A DNA stretch of 64,000 nucleotides from Apostichopus japonicus (lineage: Eukaryota; Echinodermata; Holothuroidea; Aspidochirotida; Stichopodidae), in the NCBI RefSeq assembly GCF_037975245.1, contig NC_092561.1, positions 19,899,508 through 19,963,507 of the forward strand, given 5' to 3'. This document shows, one piece after another, positions 10,774 to 22,140 of the stretch. The notes under the pieces were generated by a model, which saw nothing but the letters and a program-made list of their open reading frames with translations, was not told the DNA's origin and searched no databases. The translations under genes were made by a program, and so were the position numbers. Numbering within the stretch: the stretch's first letter is position 1; each line of letters begins with the position of its first letter.

Positions 10774-13700
10774 CTTTCAGGGTTACACATAAAGTCTAAG
10801 TATATTAATTTTGATAACAACCTATGATGGTGGAAGGTTCAGTAGTAGCAAAGTTAAAAAAAGGCAACTTTTTTCATATTTTTTTCTTGTGACAGACCGG
10901 ACAATGAAAGATGATTATTTCAAAACTTTACTAGAGTACCCTCATAATATTTTATTTACTGAATTCAATTTCCCTTACTGTAGATATAGAGACAGTGTCA
11001 AGCTTCAATGTCAAGTAGTAAACTTGTATTATCTGTAAAGTTCAATAAACTAGGCAAGTCAAATTTCCCTAAAACAATTTTCTAGTTTTGTCTCCTCTGA
11101 TTTAAATTCTCCGAAAATAGTTTTTTATGCATTGGTTAGTCATAATATTATCAATGTTTTTTGACATTCTGGCCATCAATCTACACTAGATATTAGTAAA
11201 GGATTAGTTCAGGTGTCATACATGTTTATCTTATATAAAAGAAGACAATAAAAGAAACACAATGATGAAGAAACTGTTCAAATATCTCATTCCTTTATGG
11301 AGATATTCAAGTTTAAAGTTCTATCTGATTGTGTAGAAACTGCTGAAATCAGACTAGCTGTGATGTCACATCCTCACATTTCTGAAAAGTCTTTGCTCTT
11401 TTACTAAAATGTTTTGTGAGATTTTATGACTTACAACCAAAAGATATGTCATGTGGATCTCATATTCGTCAAGGGAAGTATCAGAGATTTAACATCTGAA
11501 GAATTTTTGATTATATTATTTTAGATTTGTGAACAAAATGTAATTAATTTTTATTGAAATATATTCACACATGTTAAGAAAGTGAGGATGTGACATCACA
11601 CCCTCACAGTCACAGTTAGTCTTTCTACACGTCATTTTCAAAGAAATTTTTATATCTTCAAAGCATGATATCTCCTAAACAGAGCATGCTATCCTAGTAC
11701 AGTAGTTTCTTCACTGTTCTGTTTGCCTTTTTGAGCTCTTTCATACAAGATAGACATGTCAGACACCTGAACCAATCCTTTAATGGTTCAGTTTTATTAC
11801 AAAACTTTCAACTTACCTGGTAAAGACCCTTTATTTCCTTCTGCTTTTTCTTGGATATATTTTTTGAAGCAATTCTTCACTAAAGAAGTATTTTGGTCAC
11901 TCCATTTGTGTCGTTTTCGGGGATCTTAAACACAAAACAAATTTTTAAAGCTTGACAGGTATTTAGGCTCCTTGTATGGTATGTCTGCATTTTACATCAA
12001 AATCATGTGATTAAAATACTGAAAATTTTATTGAAAGAATATGTTTCAATGTCACAAATGTTCTGCCTACAATTTCGATATACTTTTCTTACAGCAGGAT
12101 TGTCCAACCTTTTGATAAGGAGGGCCACCTCGAATGATTATGATAAAGGAGGGGCCGCATGAGCCTACAAGCTCCTGTGGCATATCCAGGGTTTTGAGCC
12201 AGATGGGAAAGGAAGTTACTATACAAGCGGAGCGCCACCGTAGGTTGGCACGTGGCGTACAAGGGAAAATATCGCCAAAAAGACCCCCCTTATTGCAGGA
12301 AATGACACTTCACAAGCCTTCTGATCTGTATCAAAATAATCTTCATATTGAGATATAATGATCTCTTGAAAGTTATCAAGAATGAATTCCTGGGTAAAAG
12401 TACAAATGTAAATTAATGAGGTTGGCGGGCCAGACGGGACCCTGCGGGGGGCCGCAGGTTGGACAACCCTGCCTTACAGTAATTAGTATTTAAGTTTGAT
12501 AACATATTAGCAAGCTTTCAGCCTCACCCATTCCACCTGACACACATAACACTTATTAAATTAACTGTATTAGTTATTAAGTATTAACTTACCTGACTTT
12601 TTTGGAACATGCAGATCGACAAGTTCCTGATCGCTAGAGTCGCTATCATCTGTTGAAATGGAGTGTTAGCATAATTATTTATGATAAATAAAAACTCAAG
12701 TTCAATAACCAAAAAGCCATGAGACCTTGTTATTTCATACATGAAAAATATCAAATCAGCTAATTCCTATCTCATTGAGTATTTGGCTATGAAGTCACTT
12801 TTGTGTGTTATATTCGGTAGGGTAGTGAGTGACATTAAGACAAAATGCAGTGCAGTTAAAAGTCATTTTGGGTGTCAAACTATCATGTTTCCCAAGTATT
12901 TGTAATACGGGTCCAGAAAATTAAATTACTACTTTCTAATGCCATAATGGATAGAGTTGCAGGTTACTTGCCGAAATCTAAGACAGGAAACAAAATGCAA
13001 TGAACAAAGGGCACATTTACCTGTCTCTGCATCTGACACAGCTGAAGTTTCTGGCCCCATGTGTACACTGTCTGAAGGGCCTTCATCTACAAGTCAAAAT
13101 GCAAATAATGGAAATTGCTGGAACTACTGTATAAGAATAAATTATTACAGCAACAGCAAACCAAGAGGAATGTAAACAGCTGATATGACATTTTCACGCC
13201 TACGCAGTATATTAATCTTGCAAGCAGACTCAATACGAAGCTCACTCGTTCTTATATGTGAACGCGTCATGTTCTTAATTGAAAATCCTACTCGCGGACT
13301 TAATATCAACAATCGCACTTGCATTCTTAAATGTGAACAAGACCTAATTGACCAAGGTTGTGTTGTCCTTGCATGGCCAGCCCAAGCTTGCAATTATTGC
13401 CCGAGGGGGAAAAAGACACCAACCCGGGTGGTGCCATTCATAGCTCAGGTTGGATGTACAAAAAGCTTGCCATGATCTGGCTATGATATTTGGGGCATCT
13501 ACAAAAAAATTACCTTCAAGCGCTATCTAACTACAATGCATAGTGCTAAATTTCAAGTTATAACCAACTTAAAACTTCTTGAGATAACACATTCACAAGC
13601 CAAGGTGTCACACAAAAGCCATCAGCCATGCACACAGATTCCTTCAGCTTTTGGCAAGGGAAAAAATATTGGAAAAGAAAAACTTAACAATGCTTACTTC

Positions 13701-13836
13701 AAAGTATACAATTACATAACATTTTGCTTATAATATCTTCGCAACAAATTTAGCAGTTTTGAAACATTAAGTGTGAAGTTGTTACCTGTACTTTCACTTG
13801 TGCATCCAGATGGGCCGGCCTGATCACTTCTGTTCT
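10774..13836 (-). CDS. Downstream small exons of recombinase-like gene B
   Basis: The exons align one to one with copy A, with identical lengths and splice sites: 13786-13836 (51 nt), 13021-13086 (66 nt), 12593-12649 (57 nt), 11817-11924 (108 nt) and 10774-10795 (22 nt). Substitutions change some residues (for example ..GCTSEST.. in place of ..GCPREST..) but introduce no stop or frameshift. Retention of frame across five small exons suggests that copy B is still under some constraint or is a recent duplicate. The hAT-type MITE lies in the intron between the 57-nt and 108-nt exons and does not touch a border. Confidence 0.55.
11197..11783. mobile_element. Fold-back MITE, copy 2
   Basis: Same family and same intron position as 5822-6361, duplicated with the segment. 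Right end reads GACACCTGAACCAATCCTTTAA. Contains the inner 18-bp inverted pair and an additional 'ccctcacagtcacagttag' stretch missing from copy 1. Confidence 0.7.
12095..12471. mobile_element. hAT-type MITE in copy B only
   Basis: Terminal inverted repeats CAGGATTGTCCAACCT / AGGTTGGACAACCCTG (15 of 16 pair). Flanked by the 8-base target duplication tcttacag / ccttacag (12087-12094, 12472-12479). The empty site ccttacag is present once in copy A at 6669-6676. 377 bases, GC-richer than its surroundings, no transposase. An 8-bp duplication and CAGNG-type ends are typical of hAT elements. Confidence 0.9.
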
Positions 13837-14374
13837 CTATAACGAGATGAAAAATAAACATTGCAGGAAGAGTTTAAATGATACTAAATGAACATGTTTG
13901 AGATGTTAAGAGTTGAATACTGTCTTAATAATTTGCTATCACATCACCTGTCAGAACTGGTTATTCAGATGAAATAATTGCAATCATAAAATTAAAAGAT
14001 ACAAAACGCTTTGTGATTCTTCGCGCCTAGAAAATGTATGTTTCCATCTTCGACCATTTAGCAAAATCTAACCTACAGGTATGTGGCTCATTTGCCAGAG
14101 TTGTCAGCTTCTAGAGCGGGGGAATAGCTCTAACCCTAAGGCTACGGTGTAGTCGTAGACCTATAACAGAGCCAGTCAGTCTTGGGGGTTTTCGTTTGGA
14201 GTCATGTTGTTTGAGAACGTTTTGCATCTTCGGTATACTCATTCCTTCGCTCAAAACTTTTTCACGAAGCAAGTTCTTTTTAATGTTTAATTTTTTGGGA
14301 AAAGTTAGTCATCTGCGTGAGGCCATTGAGAACTAAAAAGCAAATAACAACAGAACATTTAGTGTCTAGCCTAC

Positions 14375-16018
14375 CTTTGTCAAAGCAGAAAAGATCTTTC
14401 CCAACCGTTGTGATGGTGGACACAGCAGGAGGTGCCTGATAGACATGCTTGTTAATGTCTTCATAAAAACGTTCCCTCTCGTCGGCAGGTACGTCCAACA
14501 TTGCATACATGGTACTGGTTTGATGCCTCAATGGTGTCGCAGTAAGTTTGCTTGGACATTTGACTTTGGCTGCAAGGGAAACTGTGTGTACACACTGCCA
14601 CCCGCTTGTGTGATCCAATGAACTCTGAGTGGCTGGAAATACATAATTATTCCTCGAATGAACCCCACAAGCAGATCTTACTTTTGGATCAACCAGGAAT
14701 TCCAAGGCTTGAACACAATCCTTTGGAATAAGTACAGAAACGAGCCTAGTATTGGTCGCCTTTCCTGACTGGTATGCTATTCTTGACGTTTCAAGGAGCA
14801 ACTTTTCAACGGGATCGTTAATTTTGTTGACATCTCGACTAGCTTCGATCCGACTACCCTCTGCTGCCTCTCTCCATTCAGCTAGATTGAGCCTACACGG
14901 CTCACCACAGTTTCTCCTAGCGTTGTATAGTGTCAATCTGCTGACAACAAGATTTCTTAGACTGCAGAACAGTTGAGAAGACCATGTCTGCACACTCCCC
15001 CCATTTGAAATGCGCTTGATTTCGTTCAATGTGTATTGGCGTATTTTCAACACGTCTTCTTCCTCTGGATGCTGCTGTAAAGGTTTTCGTTGTTTTCCCT
15101 GTCTGTTCTTCCGCATATGATCTTCTACATCGCTGAAGATGCCATGTTGCCTGCGGTCGAATACTGATGTGAAAAGGTCGATGTCTTTAGCCTTCTTATC
15201 TTCTCCCAGGATAAGATAGTTTGAATGCAGGATCTGTGCCGCTTTCTTCACGAGGTACTTCAACTCTTTTTTTAAGCCATATTTGAGTGACCCGTCTTCC
15301 CATTGTGTTATGGCAGTAACACTGCTCTCTAATTCACGGAAATTGCCTCTATCAAACATGTCACCAGCGCTGATGGAATCTGTTTCCTTTCCGCTTTGGA
15401 TCATCTTTTCCTTGAACCGTAAGAAGAGCAACGCGAGTTGTCGCATCGCTTTCATGACTGACTTACGGCCCTCTATCAGTTTGTCGATCTTGTTTCGTTT
15501 CTCAGACCAAAGAAACTTACCGATCGTTAAAATGCTTGGATCAGACAAACACAGCTTGCCAACATCATCTTTTTTGACCCTGAGCAAAATGTTTGAGGCA
15601 AAGCTGTCATCCTCATCAAACATACTGAGGTATGAGGGAGGAACACCTTGTGGCGGTAAAGAATCTTTTTTTTCATTGTCACACTGGTTTTTATGCCTAC
15701 GGAAGTTGCTTTGACTGTATGAACCTTTGCATTTGCTGCAGATCACAGTTGAAGAGTTTCCTTGGTTTCTCACTCTGGAAATTGCTGATAATCCTTGTGT
15801 TAGCTCTTCTCTATTCAAAGCATGCAGCCCACTTTTCATGAGGTTGCGGAAAAGCCGCCTTTGAATCTTTGGAGGCTGCTGTAATGCGAAGCTAACTTCT
15901 TCCACATCTTTATGCCTGGCCTTTAAATGCCTGGTCAATTGCGACCCAGCAATTGACTTCTCACAGTAGGGGCACCTTCTTCCTGGACGGTTCGAATAAG
16001 ATGCAGTAGGATCTAAGG
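14375..16018 (-). CDS. Zinc-finger / tyrosine-recombinase-like protein, main exon, copy B (box II histidine deleted)
   Basis: Paralogue of 8550-10211 with the same acceptor (gacag/CCTTAG), donor (acaaag/gtaggc) and phase. The exon is 1644 nt, 18 fewer than copy A. Both zinc-finger motifs, NARRNCGEP (box I Arg), PLRHQTSTMYAM (box II Arg) and NKHVYQ (Tyr) are retained. HMGHSE is removed, so the sequence runs RFYE-DINKHVYQ. The MGH motif holds the conserved histidine of tyrosine recombinases and its loss also shortens the spacing to the tyrosine, so this copy should be catalytically dead or altered even if the rest folds. The longer open frame spans 14280-16112 without stops. No other disabling change is seen. 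Confidence 0.75.
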
Positions 16019-16156
16019 CTGTCAAAAATAAAAGTATGAGAGTAATGTTATGAGTGGTAACATCATGTAATCTTTTTTTTCCCCCATTTTCTTTTTGAAT
16101 GTCAGATACCAATATTATAACCTTTTTTAATTGTTCAGATCTTTATAGGACTTCAA

Positions 16157-16226
16157 GGAGTGTTTAGCTCAGTGGTTATTATGCCGGTGCCTTTCAATCA
16201 TAAGGTCCTGAGTTTGAGTCGCTCCA
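16157..16226 (+). repeat. tRNA-like (SINE head) sequence, copy B
   Basis: Duplicate of 10363-10432, with a few substitutions (GGTCCTGAGTTTGAGTC at the B box, GCTCC at the end). The same stem and box arrangement is visible. Confidence 0.5.
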
Positions 16227-16440
16227 AGATGAATATATGTCATCTAGTAACAGAGTTGTTGACAATTGACAATTCATAATCATGGATGTTAAATACATAC
16301 ATACAAACATACTTTACATATAATGTACACTACTGTATGTCAATTAACACTCATCGCCCATTTTTGCGGAATTGTATATGTTGTATGTTTAACACTGGTC
16401 AGTTACAATTTCTTTATAATCAATCATTTTCTTTCCTGAC

Positions 16441-17298
16441 TTGGCTTTGGTGGCTATTTTGAAAAATAAACATTTAAGAAACACCATGCTTGATGCATTT
16501 ATGAGGGTATTTTTTACTTTTAGGGGAGCTCTTTGACGATTTCCTCCCCTTTCCATTTCCAGCCCTCCTATAGTAACATTTATTTACAAGTCAAGTACTA
16601 AAACAAAAGAGTAAAGAAAGCACATTATTTAGCTATTGACATGTGCTTCGATCATTCATCCACCTCTGCAAACGGCAAATTCAAAACAAAACTTATTTTA
16701 GCATGCATCTTGTAATGCCCCACTGTAGTTTGTAATGTTTTAAAGTAAGCTGTGATTTCCAAGGGACATGCCTATGCACCAGCACTAAATTAATCTGTTC
16801 ATGCACTAAAAAATTCTGTAGGCCTACTGTACGGTGCTCAGCAAGTATACAGCCGTTGGGCCAAAGCCAAAAGTGGTCCACCTAAGCTCCATGTTTTGAA
16901 GTCTTTCAAATTGGTGAACAAGTTATGTGATATTATAGAGTAATTCTGCAGTTTATAGAAAAAAAAATTCATTACCATACCATGCAAATTGTGCTAATTA
17001 TGGGATTGATTTTAATGAGAAATTAGTCTGCATAGTGTGCGACAGGACGGATTTAGTACACTCTGTAAAGTATAAATATTTAAAAATGATCAAGAGATAT
17101 CTCTGGCTTTTCTTTTGATTACTTATTCTGATGTAGTAATATGTGCACCAAATATATGAAAAAAATAAATTGATAATTTATGCAAAAATGCAAATCTTGT
17201 TAATCAAATTCTGTCCTGTCACATTTTTTTGAAAATGATTAATTATTTATAATAATGTCAATCAGGCATGTGTGCTGCATATTAGTTTTTAAATTAAC
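16441..17298. other. Unannotated AT-rich spacer
   Basis: No supported gene, tRNA or clear repeat. The open frame at 16693-16881 on the minus strand is short, has no splice context and no recognisable motif. Confidence 0.4.
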
Positions 17299-17865
17299 TT
17301 AAAGGATTGTTTCAGTTGTCATACATGTGTAATATGAAAGAGGACAATAAAAGAAACACAAATTGGTGAGAAAAAAATTTTGGTTAAAGAGATATCTGAG
17401 TGGAAAGTTTTATCAGATTGTGTAGAAACTGCTGAAATCTGACTAGCTGTGATGTCACATCCTCACATTACTGAAAAGTCTTTGTTTTATTCTCTAAATA
17501 TTTTGTGAGATTTCATGTCTTTCACCCAAAAGATATGTCAGGAGATCCCATATTTGTCAAAGGAAGTATTTCAGATTACATCTGAAGAATATTTGATTAT
17601 ATTATTTTCAAATGTGTTAAAAAGTGTAAATAATTTTTAAAGAAATATATTCACAAATGTTAAGGAAGTGAGGATGTGACGTCACACCCTCGCAGTAAAT
17701 CTTTCTACACCAGTCATTTTCAAAGACATTTTGATATCTTCAAAGTGTCATATCACCTTAACAGAGCATGCTACAGTATCATGGTAGTTTCTTCACTGTT
17801 CTTTTTGTCTTTTTGTGCTCTTTAATACAAAATAGACATGTCAAGCACCTGAACCAATCCTTTAA
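17299..17865. mobile_element. Fold-back MITE, copy 3 (outside the duplication)
   Basis: Starts TTAAAGGATTGTTTCAGTTGTC and ends GCACCTGAACCAATCCTTTAA. Inner inverted pair GTGATGTCACATCCTCAC / GTGAGGATGTGACGTCAC. More diverged from copies 1 and 2 than they are from each other, as expected for an independent insertion. TTAA stands at both outer edges, so a TTAA target site is possible here, but it is not supported at the other two copies. Confidence 0.7.
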
Positions 17866-18015
17866 AAAATGCTGTACCCATTACAAGTAACACACATGTC
17901 AGCACATAAAGAAGAGAGTGTCCAGATTGCTCCACACCCCTCCAATAAAAATTAAAACTGTTACTTGCTCATCGCAATATGCCCCAAGATTTTTGAGTAG
18001 TTGAGAATTACATAC

Positions 18016-18051
18016 CATGTTTACCCTGAGGTTGCCTGGCTGTTCTTTCAT
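18016..18051 (-). CDS. Putative 36-nt exon
   Basis: On the minus strand 'ccaaccag/ATGAAAGAAC...AAACATG/gtatgt' gives acceptor and donor around a 36-nt phase-1 exon reading ..DERTARQPQGKH.. It lies upstream, in the direction of transcription, of recombinase-like gene B and has the same phase-1 symmetry as that gene's small exons, so it could be one of its 5' exons. It is short and unsupported by a second copy. Confidence 0.25.
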
Positions 18052-18593
18052 CTGGTTGGTTAGAAAGCTACAATGAGTCAAAGACAGAAGTGGGTACGAA
18101 AGGAGATCAATTAGGAAATTTGCAAAAAAATCTACCTATGTATGTAAATTACAATTTGTAAAGCGAACTGATCGTAGCTGTCTTTAGAATCTTTCGAATG
18201 CATATTTTCTTCCATGCACCAAGTTTCCAGCTAAGTTTGCAGTGGTCCAGTACAAAACTGTGATGTGGTATACTGGTACGTTCCCTTCAAAACTGATGAT
18301 TAAACTCATGTTGTTTTCATGGACTATGTATCTTACTCAGATCAGTCAAAACTCCATAAATCATACTTCTCTCTCATACTGAAAGCTAAGAAAATGGCAG
18401 TTTTCACTTGCATATAGACCTGAATGACCATACAGTCAAAGTTCTATACTCAGCATTCTAAATAAGCATTCAGAAAGAAAATTGCCCCCCTCCTACACCC
18501 CTCCCACAATTGCCTACCACCCTGTTGTTACAAAACCATGTAACTTGAAGGTTCTGAATATTCAGCAGGTCAAGATTACAACTAATCACTTAC

Positions 18594-18641
18594 CTCTTCA
18601 CTTTGGGATTCTGGTAGAATGTTGTCTTGCAATTCAGCATC
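18594..18641 (-). CDS. Putative 48-nt exon
   Basis: A strong acceptor (cttcctttcag) and donor (GAAGAG/gtaag) on the minus strand bound exactly 16 codons, DAELQDNILPESQSEE, in phase 0. The acidic, Ser/Gln-rich content resembles the linker exons of the recombinase-like genes, and the exon lies upstream of copy B. Its phase (0) differs from theirs (1), so membership of that gene is uncertain. It may belong to an unrelated minus-strand transcript. Confidence 0.3.
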
Positions 18642-18899
18642 CTGAAAGGAAGTATGAGAAAAACAGTTAACTATGTCTACACTAGATATTGACTATTCAT
18701 CAAAAAAAAAAAGGGTCTGTCAGAAAAGCTTAAATGAAAACAGAGCCAAACTGCAAACATGTATTTCTCTTATAGATGGTGTAGATGCGGAATGGAGAGA
18801 TAGTTTATGTTGACCGGTAATCGGATGTCACAGTGTAAATTTATACCAGTGGGGGGGTTTGGTAGGTCAAGTAAGAAGTGCATTAGTGTAGTCAGAGAC

Positions 18900-19420
18900 A
18901 GGTTGTGTTAGTATGAAGAGCCAGGGAAGAGGGGAGTAAATGTTTGGCAATTTTTTTTACCTTTGACCTACACACCGAATATGAAATTGGTCCAACGTTC
19001 CCTTCTTGAGATATCGTGTTTACAAGTTTGGCGTTACAAACGCACATGCAGATACACACACGCACATACACCCAAACACAAGCATACAGACACACATACA
19101 GTACATACACACATACGCCATCATGATTACAAAGGTTACGATTCTCATTGTAACCAAATACAAAACAGATTGTCCTGCTAATGAAGTGACACACCATGTT
19201 TGAACTTCCTGCAACTTCCACTTATTTGAGATATTGTGTGCACGATGTTTTCAGAATTTTAACTCAAATGACCTTTGACCAATACCAACAACAATCCTAA
19301 ACCAGTTCTTAAGGGAACCTTCATACCAGATATGAAATGTACCCCAGTTATCCTTCTGAAGTAAGAGCATTTACACAACCCACATGCAACCTTAACAGCA
19401 TGAGTTACTTCTGATTATGG
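18900..19420. repeat. Diverged 145-bp-family repeat with CA-rich tract
   Basis: Contains phrases of the 145-bp family in plus orientation ('cgttcccttcttgagatatcgtg', about 18996; 'aaatgacctttgacc', about 19266). A CA-rich microsatellite interrupts it at about 19045-19110. The overlapping open frames on both strands are products of the CA-rich tract, not genes. Confidence 0.6.
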
Positions 19421-19568
19421 CAAGTAACCAAAAATCTGATATACAGTAATTGATAAATCTGAGTTTAAATTGATTTAAGAAAATCAAACAATCACCATGA
19501 ACCCTGGTACAATATGAGCTCACAAAAACATTGAAAATACAGATTAAGCTAGGGTATTAAAATATACC

Positions 19569-19835
19569 GGTGCTGTGGCCGAGTGGATAAAGGGCAGTGG
19601 CATTTGAAGCAATGAGGCTTAGCAAATGGGAGGTTCCATGTTTGATACTCGGCCGGGTCACAGTAAGGTGGGTTTTTCATCCAAGAGAAACCTAGTTTCC
19701 CATCTGAAATGATATTCTAAATTGGAAAATTCCAAATTTGAGATGACACTTTTAATTGGAAGCCACTCGACGTGTAAATTGTAATCCAATAAGCCTATGT
19801 GGGTTTTCCCCAGAATTGTGGTGGCTTAAGCATCT
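19569..19835 (+). repeat. tRNA-derived SINE
   Basis: The head (19569-19662) has an A box in TGGCCGAGTGGATAAAGG and a B box in GGTTCCATGTTTGATACTC, with a long variable region like tRNA-Leu or -Ser. A non-tRNA body ('gtgggtttttcatccaagag' to 'gtggcttaagcatcttaaaa') follows. This is the standard layout of a tRNA-headed SINE. Confidence 0.6.
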
Positions 19836-20167
19836 TAAAAATATGAAACTACTACTGTAACATCTCACTTGTCATGATAGAAAATGTATCAAATGCATCA
19901 TTCATTTAACAATCAAGATACACTATCTGAAGCAATGTTAATTTGGGTGCTTAACTATCAACAACAACAAAATTGAAGAAAAAAAGACTATGTAACATAG
20001 AAGGCTGCTTCACAACTGAGTATTAATTGGGAAAATATTCAGACAAGTTAACAAGCATTTCATACCCTGATCATGCTTCACTTTTGAATGAAGATGTAAT
20101 GCTCAACCACTATAACACCAACCAGCTGTACATACTTGACCAATTACTCACAGGTACTCACAGGATG

Positions 20168-20565
20168 TTACTCCATTTCTCCCCATACCTGATATTTTCT
20201 ATTAAGATAAGGTTTTCCTCTTATCCTTTCCTCTACAGCAAACATTTTGTTGCAATATTTACAATGATAAGGTTTCTCTCCAGTGTGTGTCCTTCCATGT
20301 TTCTTCAAAGAGCTAAAATGAGCAAAAGTTTTGTTGCAATAGCTGCATTTGTAAGGTTTCTCTCGATTAGGACAATAAATACCTACATGTTCCGAATCCT
20401 CAGATAATGTTTCTCCATTGTTTAATTCATCCTTCACTTTGATTGATAAATGAAATGTGTAGCTCTCCCCTTCTTCTTCACAGTCACTCTCCTCTTCTTT
20501 AACATCCAGTTGATGAGCTTGGTGAATTGAATCGTCAATATTTGCAAAATGCATCTCTCCAGATC
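20168..20565 (-). pseudogene. C2H2 zinc-finger gene truncated by internal deletion
   Basis: The last exon starts after the acceptor 'tattttcag' (ATG at 20554) and reads [20 protein letters not shown]..., the same acidic leader as the plus-strand zinc-finger genes. One complete finger ([21 protein letters not shown]) and the first half of a second ([10 protein letters not shown]) follow. The reading then enters sequence matching the 3' flank of the related genes (compare 32580-32650 and 44990-45060). So a deletion joined mid-finger 2 to the downstream region, removing the other fingers. A one-finger product is unlikely to bind DNA specifically. This copy is inverted relative to the other three and forms one arm of a large palindrome. 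Confidence 0.8.
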
Positions 20566-22140
20566 CTGAAAATATAAACGGTGAGACAGAATTAAAGAAT
20601 GATACATGCCATCTGATTGAATCCTCAAGTCTACAGTCCAGAGAGCAAATGGATTATCTGATAAACTAAAGAAGACTTGATGAACAATATGAACAGAGTA
20701 GAGAGCGTGGAAAGATGAAGAGAGCAATATGCAGAGAGAATTGATGGATGAGAAGCACAAAGTAATCAGAATTAATTAAATGAGTACATAGAGGAGATGG
20801 ATGAATTTACTTTTTGACCAATCTTGCTTAAAAATATTACAGAGTTTATCTTGACCTTCAAAGAAAAAAATTCGATTTCTGTACTCAATTACTGTACGTT
20901 GATCAGCATACCGGGTTTGTTCCCCACCCAAGTTTTGCTTTTGGCTTTGACCATACATTTTGACCTCAAATAAGATTTGAACTACACCAAAAACAATTTG
21001 ATTTCGCTGCTACTCCCGGAGGTGGATCCAATTACAACAATTATTCACTTCATCCAATCTTCACTTATACTAGAACTACATACACATAGTTATAAGGTTT
21101 TCAGACTATAACTTTTGTTGACCTCAAATGTCATTTGACCGCTACAGAAACCTATAAACGTTACTTGTGTTTTTTCTCTAGATACATTAATAAACACAAG
21201 CGATAGTCAGTGTTTTACCACAGGTAGCGAGAATTATTGCTAGCATTTTCATGGCAGCAGTGTTTAATAGCGCTAGGACGTTTAACAAAGTGGGCAATTG
21301 CCCCAGTCAATATATTGGAGAGCCTTTTAAAAATCTGCGGGGGGGGTGGAATTTCAAAACAATTTTTTGGGGGTGATGGAAGATGAAAAATTCCGTCTGT
21401 TAGTAGTTAGAAGTACAGTAGCCTATATATGCCAATATTTAGATTCACTGCACATGTAGTACACACAATGCAGTACACATGGTCAACTATTGTCACCAAT
21501 ACACACACAGCAGCACCGCACTAAACACTTGTACACGACTGTATCATCACAGCTACCATAGCAAACTCTTTGCGAGGTCTTTATATTTTACTATAAGATT
21601 TTCCTTTGGACACCTACGTTTTCTTCAACACGAATGCGCCTCAACCGAAAAAGAATACTTGCTGGAAATCCGTGCCAACAATGCTGCTTAAAAAATCTGA
21701 GCATTTAAAATAATACCCTGGTTCGATCGGGTAATTTCATAATCATACTAGCCTACACTTATAGCCAAGGTAAATGGGAATTTATTTTCGTGGAACCGTT
21801 ACCAGTGAAATCGGGCGAAGGTGATTCTGGTTCCACTTTGACTCCAAACATTTTTGATTTCCTCTGGTCAGTGCTCAGTCTTGAGTCAAACGAAATACTC
21901 AGCTACTACAGTACGGCAGTAAAACAGGCTAATGCCTTGCAATAAAGAAGTACTTTTGGCGTTTTTTGCGGGTTCCCAAACTGAGAAATCTATGGGGTCA
22001 CATTTATCGACCTTGAAAAATATGGAGGTGACCGCGAAGCGTAATTTTTTTTCCTATTCCTCCTAGGGAAAAACCATTTATGGGCGGCCATTACCGCACA
22101 AACATACAGACAGCAAAACTGCAGTGTGGTTTCGATGATG
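20168..22140. repeat. Left arm of a ~5.2-kb inverted duplication
   Basis: Its reverse complement matches 23165-25390 over the zinc-finger leader, the upstream promoter-side region and an older repeat ('gtgaaatcgggcgaaggtga' etc.). Example pair: 21186-21330 against 24270-24420. Indels break the match in places. A spacer of about 1 kb (22141-23164) separates the arms. Confidence 0.8.

Larger units (their letters stand above)
10685..16440. repeat. Tandem segmental duplication, copy B
   Basis: Direct repeat of 5313-10660, beginning at 'caattcataaaatgggtcaa'. Exon borders and reading frames are kept. The copy-specific events readable here are the hAT-type insertion at 12095-12471 and an 18-nt in-frame deletion in the recombinase domain. 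The duplication ends within the same ~20-base phrase in both copies. Confidence 0.9.

Noticed and set aside
18892-19221. Cys/Val/Tyr-rich minus-strand frame of 109 residues
   Set aside because: Generated by the CA-rich microsatellite within a degraded repeat.
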